DNA from: Streptococcus suis
Lineage (GTDB): Bacteria; Bacillota; Bacilli; Lactobacillales; Streptococcaceae
Length of the DNA: 64,000 nucleotides
Assembly: GCF_017601095.1 (NCBI RefSeq)
Contig: NZ_JAGFUX010000008.1
Span: 1 to 64,000, forward strand
Direction: 5' to 3'
Positions 48,948-58,364 of the stretch are shown here, piece by piece (within the stretch, counting starts at the first letter, position 1; each line of letters opens with the position of its first letter). The notes under the pieces were generated by a model, which saw nothing but the letters and a program-made list of their open reading frames with translations, did no database searches and had not been told where the DNA came from. Both the position numbers and the translations under genes were made by a program.

Positions 48948-51900
48948 TTAATCAACTGACTTGAGTGCTTCCAGCATATCCACCTTGCGTAAGCTACGGT
49001 TGACATACCAGCCCAGACCTGTCAAGATACCTGCGATTGCCAGAATAGGAATCAGATAAACCTCTACCGTCACACTTGGATTAAAGATAATGGCGGTCGA
49101 GCCAATCATCTCCAGCAAGACTCGGTGCAGGAGGAAACCACCACCCAGCCCCAGCACAACGCCAATCAGCGACAGGACAATGGTCTCGCGGTAGATATAA
49201 AGGGTCACCTCGCGGTTATGGAAGCCTAGCACCTTAATGGTCGACAGCTCCCGAATCCGCTCAGCCACATTGATATTGGTCAGATTATAGAGAATAACCA
49301 GCCCCAACAGAATGGACAGAACCACCAGAATAACCATAATGGACTGGAGGGAGCTGGCCACCGTCTCCAGCATAGCAATCAAGGAGCGATTCTGCACCAA
49401 GGCTGCAACACCTTTTTGGGACAAAAGCTGAGCTGCCAAGTCTTGACTCTTGCTGGCAGAAGACTGTGAGACCTTGACCAAGCTAGCATTGGCTTGATAG
49501 GCCTGACCTGTGAGTTCCTCATAATAAGCCGCTGTCATGTAGATAAAATGACCTGCGTAGAGTTCCGATACTCCTGCTACCTTAACGGTGACAGTTTGCT
49601 GGTCGATGGTCAGGGTAAAGCTATCCCCTGCAGTAACTCCATAGAGACTGGCTAATTTCTTAGACAGGATAAGGCCTGTATTGGTCAGGCTCAGCTTTTC
49701 TCCACTTTCTGCCTGACGGAGTTGGATATAGTCGGACACATCCATTTTCTCAGTGACCAAGAGGCTGACGGTCAGTGGCTGGTTGAGCCCGTCTATCTCC
49801 TCTGTCAGCTGTTCATAGGTGATAGAGAGATGGGAGGCAACTGCCTTAGAAGTGAGAATGTCGTCAACTGCTTTCTTTTCTGCCTCAGAAGCTCTGCTAT
49901 TGTCCACCGCAATCATATCGTACTGCATGATGTCGCCAAACTGGCTATCTACCACGCCTGATATGGAGGAACGGATGCCCAGACCTCCAAAGAGGAGGGC
50001 GACGGAGCCCGCCACGCCGAAAATGGTCATGAACATCCGCTTCTTGTAGCGGAAGATGTTGCGGGCGGTCACCTTGTGGGTGAAGCTGAGGCGGTTCCAG
50101 ATGAATGGAAGTCTTTCCAGTAGAATGGTGGAGCCTTGGACGGGAGGTTTGGGAAGTAGGAGACTGGCTGGCTTTTCTTTTAGTTCCTTACGGACGACCA
50201 GATAGGCTGGTAGGACCGCTGAAAGCAGGGCAAAGACCAGAGCCAGTAGAATCCAGAGGGGATAGAGGTGGAGCTGGGCCTGACCGATGACGGTACTTTC
50301 CGTGATAATGGTAGCAATCATGGGCGAGAGGACAAAGTTCCCTGCCAGAATGCCCACTATGGTTCCTGCTAGTCCTGCACCCAGTCCATAGAGGACAAAC
50401 TTAGTCATAATCTGACGGTCGGTATAGCCTAGAGCCTTAAAGAGACCCGCCCTAGTCCGCTCTTCGTCAACAAAGCGGGTCATGGTGGTGAAGGTGACAA
50501 GGGCTGCGACCAGATAGAGTACGACTGGGAAGATGTTTCCAACCGCAGCGATACTGCCTGTGGCATTCTTATAGGTTATATAGCCGTCGCCACCTGGCAG
50601 GGTTGAGCGGGTATAGGTCTGGTAGCTAGGCTCTTCCAGATTGTCTAGGTCTGACTGGGCTTGACTTAGGTCGCTTTGGGCTTGGCTGATTTCCGCTTCT
50701 GCTTTGGCCTTTTCTTTGTCAAAGTCTGTCTGAGCCTGAGCTAGTTGGCTCTCCGCTTGGGAAATCTGAGCCGATTCGACCTGTAACTGGTTTTTACCTG
50801 CTGTCAGCTGTTCTTGACCCGCTTGATATTGGTCTAAGCCTGCTTCATATTGGGCAAGCCCTGCTTGGTATTGAGCCAAGCCTTCATCATATTGACTACG
50901 ACCTGTTTGGTAGTGAGTCAGACCTGTTTGATAATCTTGTAAACCTGTCTGGTACTTTGTTTCTTTTTCTTGCAGCAGCTTTCTTGCTGCCTCATAATCC
51001 GACTGGGCCTGATTATAGGCTTGAAGTTCTTGGTCAATGCCTGCCTTGACCTGGTCCAATCCGGTCTGCTGGGCTAGTAAATCTGGATAGTCCGCTAAAG
51101 ACTGACTTGGGCCCAATGTTTGGGAAATAATTTGCTTCAAACTTTCCTGTTTTTGGAACCAGTCTGCTTGCGCCTGATTAATTTTGCCAGCCCATTGGTC
51201 AAGTTCAGTCTGTTTGGATGCCAGAATGGACTTGGCTTGCTCTAACTCGCTTGCTGCCTGATCAAGCTCTGCTTTGCTGGCTTCTAAGAAAGCCCTTGAT
51301 CGCTCTAATTCAGCATGGCTAGTCTCTAAGCGGCTCTTGGTCTGGTTAAGACTTTCCTTTGTCTGGTCCAAGGTATATTTTGCCCGAGCCAATTCGACTT
51401 CTTTTTCTCGTAGCTGGATGTGAGCATTCTCCAACTGCTCCTGACCTGACTGGATGTCTGCTCTGCTTTTTTCCAACTGTGCTTCAACCTCTGTTAGCTC
51501 AGTCTGAGCTGTGTCTAGCTCCTCCTGACCTGTCGCAATCTCATCCTGGCCTTGTGCTTGGATACGAGTCAAACGAGCTTGACCATTATCGGCTAAGAGC
51601 TGGTCCAGCTCCTTCTGATAGGCTGCCACCTTGACTTCATAGCTGTCTTGGTAGTAGGCTAGGTCATCCAAATCGTCATAAGACAGGCGGGCAATCATAT
51701 AGACCTCGGAGTCAAAGACGGTCGGCTCCACCAGGGCATAACCTGCTAGCTGACCATTGCCACTGGAAGCTAGACCCATGGTGACATTGTCCCAGATTTC
51801 TGGCGAGGTGATGATGCCGACTAGGGTAAAACTGGTCTTGGTCAGGATTGTTCCGGTCTTATCAGGATCGGTCAGCTTAATCTGGTCCCCTAGTTTGTAG

Positions 51901-52310
51901 CCCAGAGCCAAGGAGGGCGATAGGGCAATTTCATCATCTGATTGGGGAAGGCGGCCTGACTGGACTTGGTAGAGGGAGATTTTGCTCGGTTTGGAAAAGA
52001 CACGCACTGCTTGCTGGTTCTTTTCTAAGGTCACATCTTTGAAGTACCCCGTTTCAACTTGGGCTCCCTCGATACTGTCCAGCTCTGCTATGTCCTCCTC
52101 ATCCAAGCCCATGTCTGACATAACCGCCAAATCCATGGTCTGAGTTTTTCCCAGATAGGCCTGGGCCGTTTTTTCCATATTAGGCGAAGTAACTTTGAGG
52201 CCAATCAAGGCAATAGCTCCCAACATCATCAGGCTAAATATAGACAAAAATCGCCCCTTGGAAGACAGGAGGGCTTGCCCCACATCTTTCCAGTAGATTT
52301 TTCGTTTCAT
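48948..52310 (-). CDS. FtsX-like ABC transporter permease with large coiled-coil domain
   Basis: 1120 residues. An N-terminal membrane span is followed by an extracellular domain, a long coiled coil (about 255-540) containing YQTGLQDYQTGLTHYQTG-like tyrosine repeats, and then FtsX membrane blocks (about 600-720 and 1000-1110) around a second extracellular domain. This MacB/YhgE-like layout suits export or signalling of a surface substrate rather than import. Partner ATPase is the next gene. Confidence 0.85.
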   Translation of the reverse strand: MKRKIYWKDVGQALLSSKGRFLSIFSLMMLGAIALIGLKVTSPNMEKTAQAYLGKTQTMDLAVMSDMGLDEEDIAELDSIEGAQVETGYFKDVTLEKNQQAVRVFSKPSKISLYQVQSGRLPQSDDEIALSPSLALGYKLGDQIKLTDPDKTGTILTKTSFTLVGIITSPEIWDNVTMGLASSGNGQLAGYALVEPTVFDSEVYMIARLSYDDLDDLAYYQDSYEVKVAAYQKELDQLLADNGQARLTRIQAQGQDEIATGQEELDTAQTELTEVEAQLEKSRADIQSGQEQLENAHIQLREKEVELARAKYTLDQTKESLNQTKSRLETSHAELERSRAFLEASKAELDQAASELEQAKSILASKQTELDQWAGKINQAQADWFQKQESLKQIISQTLGPSQSLADYPDLLAQQTGLDQVKAGIDQELQAYNQAQSDYEAARKLLQEKETKYQTGLQDYQTGLTHYQTGRSQYDEGLAQYQAGLAQYEAGLDQYQAGQEQLTAGKNQLQVESAQISQAESQLAQAQTDFDKEKAKAEAEISQAQSDLSQAQSDLDNLEEPSYQTYTRSTLPGGDGYITYKNATGSIAAVGNIFPVVLYLVAALVTFTTMTRFVDEERTRAGLFKALGYTDRQIMTKFVLYGLGAGLAGTIVGILAGNFVLSPMIATIITESTVIGQAQLHLYPLWILLALVFALLSAVLPAYLVVRKELKEKPASLLLPKPPVQGSTILLERLPFIWNRLSFTHKVTARNIFRYKKRMFMTIFGVAGSVALLFGGLGIRSSISGVVDSQFGDIMQYDMIAVDNSRASEAEKKAVDDILTSKAVASHLSITYEQLTEEIDGLNQPLTVSLLVTEKMDVSDYIQLRQAESGEKLSLTNTGLILSKKLASLYGVTAGDSFTLTIDQQTVTVKVAGVSELYAGHFIYMTAAYYEELTGQAYQANASLVKVSQSSASKSQDLAAQLLSQKGVAALVQNRSLIAMLETVASSLQSIMVILVVLSILLGLVILYNLTNINVAERIRELSTIKVLGFHNREVTLYIYRETIVLSLIGVVLGLGGGFLLHRVLLEMIGSTAIIFNPSVTVEVYLIPILAIAGILTGLGWYVNRSLRKVDMLEALKSVD

Positions 52311-52319
52311 AGGCTCCTC

Positions 52320-53021
52320 CTAGTACTCCAAGCTGGCAATGTCCTGCAGTGTTGGATTGAGCTCGACCGAATGCACACGGGCATCCCGCATCCGAATGAC
52401 ACGGTCTGCAATGGGGGCCAGGGCACTGTTGTGGGTCACGATAATGACGGTGGCTCCATTTTCTCGGGACATATCCTGCAGGATTTTCAAGACCTGCTTG
52501 CCAGTCTGGTAGTCCAAAGCACCTGTCGGCTCGTCACAGAGGAGGATTTTGGGCTTCTTGGCAACCGCTCTGGCAATGGAAACCCGCTGCTGCTCTCCGC
52601 CAGAAAGCTGGGCAGGGAAGTTATGGAGGCGGTGCCCCAGACCGACCTGAGTCAAGACTTCTTCAGCATCCATGGTATCCTTGACAATTTCTGCAGCTAA
52701 TTCTACATTTTCCTTGGCAGTCAGGTTGGCAACCAAATTGTAAAACTGGAAGACAAAGCCCACATCGTCTCGGCGGTAGTTGGTCAGTTCATGACTAGAC
52801 AACTTGGCGATGTCCACACCGTCAACCCAGACCTCCCCCTCATCGTTGCTGTCCATGCCACCTAAGATATTGAGCAGAGTGGATTTGCCCGCACCAGATG
52901 AGCCTAGAATGATGACCAACTCACCCTGCTCAATCTCAAAGGACACGCTGTCATTGGCCACAATGGTCGCATCGCCCATCTGATAATATTTTGAAGACTG
53001 ATTGACTTGGATATAGGACAT
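52320..53021 (-). CDS. ABC transporter ATP-binding protein (MacB/LolD type)
   Basis: 233 residues from the ATG at 53021 (GAGGTG upstream). Walker [10 protein letters not shown], signature [14 protein letters not shown], Walker [13 protein letters not shown] and H-loop VTHNS are all intact. It lies 9 bp before the permease gene and powers it. Confidence 0.93.
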   Translation of the reverse strand: MSYIQVNQSSKYYQMGDATIVANDSVSFEIEQGELVIILGSSGAGKSTLLNILGGMDSNDEGEVWVDGVDIAKLSSHELTNYRRDDVGFVFQFYNLVANLTAKENVELAAEIVKDTMDAEEVLTQVGLGHRLHNFPAQLSGGEQQRVSIARAVAKKPKILLCDEPTGALDYQTGKQVLKILQDMSRENGATVIIVTHNSALAPIADRVIRMRDARVHSVELNPTLQDIASLEY

Positions 53022-53109
53022 GGTACACCTCGCTTCTTCTCTTCCTAACAACTGTATTCTTACTACTTATTATAGCACAAAAGAGGGTTTTCACCCTCTC
53101 CTTCATCTT

Positions 53110-53445
53110 TTACACTTGAGCAATGGCAGAGCCACCATAGAGTTTGAGTTCTTCTCTGATTGTTTGGTAGTAATAGCGATCAAATGCCCGCCATGCCTGC
53201 CTGCTAGTCTCACCCAATCGCAGATCACCCAGTCCGACCAAAAAGCTGGTCGAACGATAAAATTTCTCAATCGCAATCAGCTCAGAGTTGGTAACCGACT
53301 TGGCCTCCGACAATATGCGTGTTGTCTCTGTCAGGTTATGCTGGAGTCGTTGCTCATCTGCTGTTCCTATTTTTTCTATTTGAAAGGCCCGATCCAAGTC
53401 TTGAATGAGAGCCAAAACATCCTGAATGATCCGTGTCTTTTCCAT
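53110..53445 (-). CDS. Small helical protein, unknown function
   Basis: 111 residues, all helical (IIQDVLALIQDLDRAFQIEK; SAWRAFDRYYYQTIREEL-like end). RBS AGGAGG. Bacteriocin immunity proteins have similar size and helicity, but I cannot confirm that family. Stand-alone gene on the minus strand. Confidence 0.55.
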   Translation of the reverse strand: MEKTRIIQDVLALIQDLDRAFQIEKIGTADEQRLQHNLTETTRILSEAKSVTNSELIAIEKFYRSTSFLVGLGDLRLGETSRQAWRAFDRYYYQTIREELKLYGGSAIAQV

Positions 53446-53523
53446 AGAAGACCCTCCTAGTTTTTGATAAATTTAGTATATCAAATTAGACAAAGATATT
53501 CAAGTCTATTCAGACTGACTGGG

Positions 53524-53552
53524 TTGAATTTTCGAGCAGTCTATGCTACAAT
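53524..53552 (+). promoter_or_regulatory. Promoter of the 53595 membrane protein gene
   Basis: TTGAAT (53524-53529), 17 bp, TACAAT (53547-53552). Confidence 0.65.
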
Positions 53553-53594
53553 ACCTCGTACGCAAACGTTACCATTTAGAAAGGTTTTGAACAT

Positions 53595-54320
53595 TTGAAA
53601 AAAGTATCTCTATCTCCATTTGCTTGGAGTGCAATCTACCTGACAGTATCTTGGTTGATTTTCTTGTTCCAAGTGCCACTATTTAACAAGTTAATCCAAG
53701 GTCTTTTCCAGTTTGACCTAGAAAACATCAGCAATCTGATCCAAGACCAGCTGGTCCAGGGCTGGGTACGACGGGCAATCCTGCTCCTACTTGTCATGGT
53801 CCTCATCTGCCTAGTAGAAATCATTCTCTTCTATTTCCTAACTGGCAAGCTCATCAAGACCTTCAAGCTCATGGATGGCAAGGTTAATAAGCTCATTCTT
53901 GGGGGCTACTGCCTCTTGTTCTGGGGATCAATAGCATTGATTATCTTTGGTTTGGTGACTAGCCTTTCAACTGGTCTGGACTTATGTAGAAATATCCAAG
54001 TCCTGCAAGAACTGGATTTTCAGATGATTGGGGCAGACATTCAGGCTCTGATAGTTGAAACTCCTCTGACGAAAATCGGTGATGTGCAAGCCTTGTTTGA
54101 CAGCATTCAAGACTATATTCGTGACAACAGCCTCTTGCTGGCAAGCAAGGAATCGCTGGTACTTCAAGTCTCAAAACTCCACGCACTCATCAGTGTCTGG
54201 TCAACTGCCTACCTAATCCTGCTTGCCCTGCTCAGCTATTTCCACATAAAAGACTGGTGGACCAAGCGGACGCCAGGCAAGCCAATTGTCAAAATCAGTC
54301 TAACCATTGAGTGTCAGTAA
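53595..54320 (+). CDS. Membrane protein, unknown function
   Basis: 241 residues from a TTG (AAAGG upstream). About four membrane spans: 12-30, 60-84, 100-125 and 200-220, with a loop of about 70 residues between the third and fourth. Preceded by a promoter and followed by a terminator-like repeat, so monocistronic. Family not recognised. Confidence 0.65.
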   Translation: MKKVSLSPFAWSAIYLTVSWLIFLFQVPLFNKLIQGLFQFDLENISNLIQDQLVQGWVRRAILLLLVMVLICLVEIILFYFLTGKLIKTFKLMDGKVNKLILGGYCLLFWGSIALIIFGLVTSLSTGLDLCRNIQVLQELDFQMIGADIQALIVETPLTKIGDVQALFDSIQDYIRDNSLLLASKESLVLQVSKLHALISVWSTAYLILLALLSYFHIKDWWTKRTPGKPIVKISLTIECQ

Positions 54321-54328
54321 ACTTGTTG

Positions 54329-54365
54329 AGGCTGGGACAAAAGTCCTGGCCTCCTTAGTTTTTTT
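54329..54365 (+). terminator. Terminator of the 53595 gene (GGGACAAAAGTCC type)
   Basis: GAGGCTGGGAC-AAAA-GTCCTGGCCTC pairs over 11 positions with two mismatches, then CCTTAG and seven T. The GGGACAAAAGTCC core is common in streptococcal intergenic repeats. Confidence 0.75.
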
Positions 54366-54446
54366 CAATCGTTAAACTTGACGCAGTGGTTGAGTGGGCT
54401 CTAATTAGCTGATTATATCAGCTTTTACAGCCCTACTCAACTGTGC

Positions 54447-54505
54447 GGGGGTGGGACTACAAAATCGAACCCTGCGGGTTACCGATTTTTGTCCCACCCC
54501 CTTTT
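54447..54505. repeat. Long palindromic intergenic repeat
   Basis: GGGGGTGGGAC (54447-54457) pairs perfectly with GTCCCACCCCC (54491-54501). The interior also pairs (AAAATCG/CGATTTT and AACCC/GGGTT). T run follows on +. Likely a dispersed streptococcal repeat that also terminates transcription. Confidence 0.7.
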
Positions 54506-54511
54506 GCTATC

Positions 54512-54540
54512 AAAAAAACGATGCCTGTTCCGGCACCGTT
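54512..54540 (-). terminator. tpx terminator
   Basis: Minus-strand AACGGTGCC, loop, GGCATCGTT with one wobble, then seven T. Confidence 0.8.
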
Positions 54541-54548
54541 ATATTCTT

Positions 54549-55034
54549 TTATTTAACAACCTCTAAAGCTGCTTCATAGTCGGGATGTTCGTTGACATTG
54601 TCCAGGTATTCCACATAGGTGATTTCATTGTCGGCATTGAGGACAAAGACCGCACGCGCCAGCAAATTCCATTCTCGCATAAGTACACCATAGGATTTTC
54701 CAAAGGCATGGTCATAGTAATCAGACAGGGTTACTGCATCTTCTAGACCTGCAGCCCCGCACCAGCGTTTCTGGGCAAAGGGCAGGTCAGCTGATACAGT
54801 AATGACAACCGTATTGTCACGGTCAGCCAGTTCCTGATTGAAGCGACGAGTTTGGGTATCGCAAATCCCTGTGTCAATAGAAGGCACAACACTGATGACC
54901 TTGGTCTGCTTGCCAAAGTCTTTCAGACTTTTCAAGCTCAAGTCATTGGCCATGAGGACAAAATCAGGGGCCACATCACCCACCTGCAAACGTGGACCTA
55001 CCAAGGTCACTGGTTTTCCAATAAAGGTTGTCAT
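54549..55034 (-). CDS. tpx: Thiol peroxidase
   Basis: 161 residues from the ATG at 55034 (GGGAGA upstream). The peroxidatic Cys is in [17 protein letters not shown] and the resolving Cys in [11 protein letters not shown], as in the Tpx/p20 family. Reduces H2O2 and lipid peroxides using thioredoxin; important in catalase-negative streptococci. Monocistronic. Confidence 0.95.
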   Translation of the reverse strand: MTTFIGKPVTLVGPRLQVGDVAPDFVLMANDLSLKSLKDFGKQTKVISVVPSIDTGICDTQTRRFNQELADRDNTVVITVSADLPFAQKRWCGAAGLEDAVTLSDYYDHAFGKSYGVLMREWNLLARAVFVLNADNEITYVEYLDNVNEHPDYEAALEVVK

Positions 55035-55132
55035 AAAACATCTCCCTTGCACTTAATATATTTATTGTAAGCGTTTATGACGAAAATTACCAGTTTTTTG
55101 ACTGGTATTTTTCGTATGCAATATCCCCATAA

Positions 55133-56048
<916 letters not shown>

Positions 56049-56050
<2 letters not shown>

Positions 56051-56056
56051 CGAATA
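56049..56056 (+). promoter_or_regulatory. Possible competence (SigX) box before dpnA
   Basis: AACGAATA matches 7 of 8 positions of the cin-box TACGAATA. In pneumococcus a competence-induced promoter inside the cassette drives dpnA. The box overlaps the end of dpnM, 20 bp before the dpnA ATG. Confidence 0.5.
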
Positions 56057-56075
56057 TAAGTATGGAGGTGTCTTA

Positions 56076-56837
56076 ATGAACAAACCATACTATCACAAAA
56101 ACAAGGCTATCCTTGTACATGCAGATACATTTGATTTTCTTTCCAAAATGAAACCCGAGAGCATGGACATGATTTTTGCTGACCCTCCCTATTTTTTGAG
56201 CAATGGAGGAATGTCTAATTCCGGAGGTCAAGTTGTGTCAGTTAACAAGGGAGACTGGGATCAAATATCTTCTCTAGAAGAAAAACACGATTTTAATCGT
56301 CGCTGGATACGACTGGCAAAATCAGTTCTAAAACCCAATGGTACGATCTGGATTTCAGGAACTTTACATAATATCTACTCCGTAGGAATGGCTCTGGAAG
56401 AAGAAGGATTTAAAATTCTTAATAATATCACTTGGCAAAAGACCAACCCTGCCCCTAACCTCTCTTGTCGTTACTTCACTCATTCAACTGAAACGATTTT
56501 ATGGGCCAGAAAGTCAGACAAACACGCTAAACACTACTATAACTATGATTTGATGAAAGAAATCAACATCGGAAAACAGATGAAAGATGTCTGGACAGGC
56601 GGTCTCACTCCTAAATCTGAAAAATGGGCTGGTAAACATCCCACTCAAAAACCAGAGTATTTATTGGAACGAATTATTTTAGCCAGTACCAAAGAAGGAG
56701 ATTATATTTTAGACCCATTTGTTGGTAGTGGTACAACAGGTGTTGTTGCAAAGAGACTGAATCGTCGCTTTATCGGAATCGATGCTGAACGAGATTATCT
56801 AAAAATTGCAAGAACTAGATTGGAGAATATCGAATGA
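56076..56837 (+). CDS. dpnA: DpnA-like methyltransferase (single-stranded GATC)
   Basis: 253 residues from the ATG at 56076 (GGAGG 7 bases upstream; an in-frame ATG at 56040 is used in the pneumococcal annotation I recall). Beta-class order: DPPY in IFADPPYFL near residue 38, and DPFVGSGTTG near residue 220. In pneumococcus DpnA methylates incoming single strands in transformation, allowing uptake of unmethylated DNA. Overlaps the next gene by ATGA. Confidence 0.93.
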   Translation: MNKPYYHKNKAILVHADTFDFLSKMKPESMDMIFADPPYFLSNGGMSNSGGQVVSVNKGDWDQISSLEEKHDFNRRWIRLAKSVLKPNGTIWISGTLHNIYSVGMALEEEGFKILNNITWQKTNPAPNLSCRYFTHSTETILWARKSDKHAKHYYNYDLMKEINIGKQMKDVWTGGLTPKSEKWAGKHPTQKPEYLLERIILASTKEGDYILDPFVGSGTTGVVAKRLNRRFIGIDAERDYLKIARTRLENIE

Positions 56838-57433
56838 TTAAAGGCGGTGTTGGTGGAGCGAATACCCTTACAGGTCTGGCTTTTGAATTAAAAACAGACT
56901 TACCAACTTTTATTGCAAATCAAAGTGGTTATGAAGTGATTGAAAATGACTACGATATAAAAGTTTCCAAAAAGACCGGAAATTCTATAAAAACAAAACG
57001 AAAAGCCACTTCTCGTTGGCTTGTAAAATTTAATGGGCAAGTAGTTGCAACTATTTTTCAAAAACATGGGCTCTACCGCTATTTTGATGAGGTTGGATTG
57101 GACTATCATACCATAATATCTAAAAAGTTATTACCTGATGACTCGATTTTTGTCATGAAAAATAATACTGTCTTTATCATTGAAAAAAAGACTCAGAGTA
57201 CAGAAGGAAGTGTCGATGAAAAATTACAAACTTGTGATTTCAAATTAAAACAGTACAAAAAATTATTCTCACCACTGAATAAAGAAGTCAAGTATTATTA
57301 TCTATTGGATAAATGGTTCCTAGACCCAAAATATAAAGACACTTTAGATTATATTATTAGCGTAGGCTGCGATTATAGATTTGAGTACATTCCGCTAAAA
57401 GAGTTTGGACTACCACTGCCGGAGGAAAAATAA
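56834..57433 (+). CDS. PD-(D/E)XK-like protein, candidate second endonuclease
   Basis: 199 residues. It begins MIKGGVGGANTLTGLAFEL, a motif seen in several type II endonucleases, and shows a PD-(D/E)XK pattern: PDDSIFVMKN followed by VFIIEKKTQ. It differs from DpnII-like endonucleases. ATGA overlap with dpnA and close coupling to the next gene show it belongs to the cassette. Either a second GATC nuclease or an accessory factor. Confidence 0.65.
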   Translation: MIKGGVGGANTLTGLAFELKTDLPTFIANQSGYEVIENDYDIKVSKKTGNSIKTKRKATSRWLVKFNGQVVATIFQKHGLYRYFDEVGLDYHTIISKKLLPDDSIFVMKNNTVFIIEKKTQSTEGSVDEKLQTCDFKLKQYKKLFSPLNKEVKYYYLLDKWFLDPKYKDTLDYIISVGCDYRFEYIPLKEFGLPLPEEK

Positions 57434-57434
57434 T

Positions 57435-58340
57435 ATGGATTTTTATAGTTACATTAACTCCCCTACAACTATTCGATTACAAACATTTCTTGATAGCCTT
57501 TCTATTACCAATCGCACTCCGGAATACTATGTTAATTGGGAAAAGGTTGAGAGAGAAACAAAAAAATTTGAACTAGAATTACATACACTCAACTATCTTA
57601 TCGGAAAAGAAGATATTTATGTTGAAGCTCTCACCCTATTCTCACAACAACCCAATTTATTGAAAGCCATTCCGAGCCTAATTGCTAGTCGTGATAAAAT
57701 TTTAGATATCCTATCTATTGATGAACAAGACAAAATGAGCTTCATGCAACTTGACTTCTCTACTATTGATGTGCAACGAATTCATGAATATGTTGACTTT
57801 ATTGAGCAAACTGGACTTCTAGATTTCTTACAACATAAAGCGAATCGCTCATTAGTGGATTATGTCTATGGAGTGGAAGCTGGCTTAGACAGTAACGCTC
57901 GTAAAAATCGGAGCGGAACAACTATGGAAGGTATCATTGAACGCCATATTGCTAAACTTTGTAAGGAATTGAATCTCACTTATAAAGCTCAAGCTACTGC
58001 CCCCTTCATACAGGAAAGCTGGAGTATTACAGTTCCAGTTGATAAATCAGAACGTCGTTTTGACATTGCCATATTCTCAAAAGAACAAAATAAAGTATGG
58101 TTAATTGAAACCAATTATTACGGCGGTGGCGGAAGTAAATTAAAAGCCGTTGCTGGAGAATTTACTGAATTAAATCAATTTATACAAACTTCTCACGATG
58201 ATGTCGAATTCATTTGGATAACAGATGGACAAGGTTGGAAGACTGCACATCTCCCTCTCTCAGAAGCATTTGGCCATATCGTCAATGTTTTTAACTTAGA
58301 AATGTTAAAAAATGGATTTCTAGCTGAATTAATAAAATAA
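57435..58340 (+). CDS. GATC restriction endonuclease (DpnII/LlaDCHI-like)
   Basis: 301 residues from the ATG at 57435 (GGAGG 9 bases upstream). YGVEAGLDSNARKNRSG, RFDIAIF, WLIETNYYGGGGSKLKAVAG and FIWITDGQGWKTA match DpnII-type enzymes, with probable catalytic D...ExN in FDIAIF/IETN. It cuts unmethylated GATC. S. suis SsuDAT1I also has LlaDCHI-like and DpnII-like enzymes in one cassette. Confidence 0.9.
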   Translation: MDFYSYINSPTTIRLQTFLDSLSITNRTPEYYVNWEKVERETKKFELELHTLNYLIGKEDIYVEALTLFSQQPNLLKAIPSLIASRDKILDILSIDEQDKMSFMQLDFSTIDVQRIHEYVDFIEQTGLLDFLQHKANRSLVDYVYGVEAGLDSNARKNRSGTTMEGIIERHIAKLCKELNLTYKAQATAPFIQESWSITVPVDKSERRFDIAIFSKEQNKVWLIETNYYGGGGSKLKAVAGEFTELNQFIQTSHDDVEFIWITDGQGWKTAHLPLSEAFGHIVNVFNLEMLKNGFLAELIK

Positions 58341-58364
58341 TAGAGCAGATTTTATTCTGCTCTA
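58341..58364. terminator. Bidirectional terminator between the GATC cassette and copA
   Basis: TAGAGCAGA, loop TTTTAT, TCTGCTCTA: perfect 9-bp stem, T-rich on both strands. Serves convergent transcripts. Confidence 0.85.
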
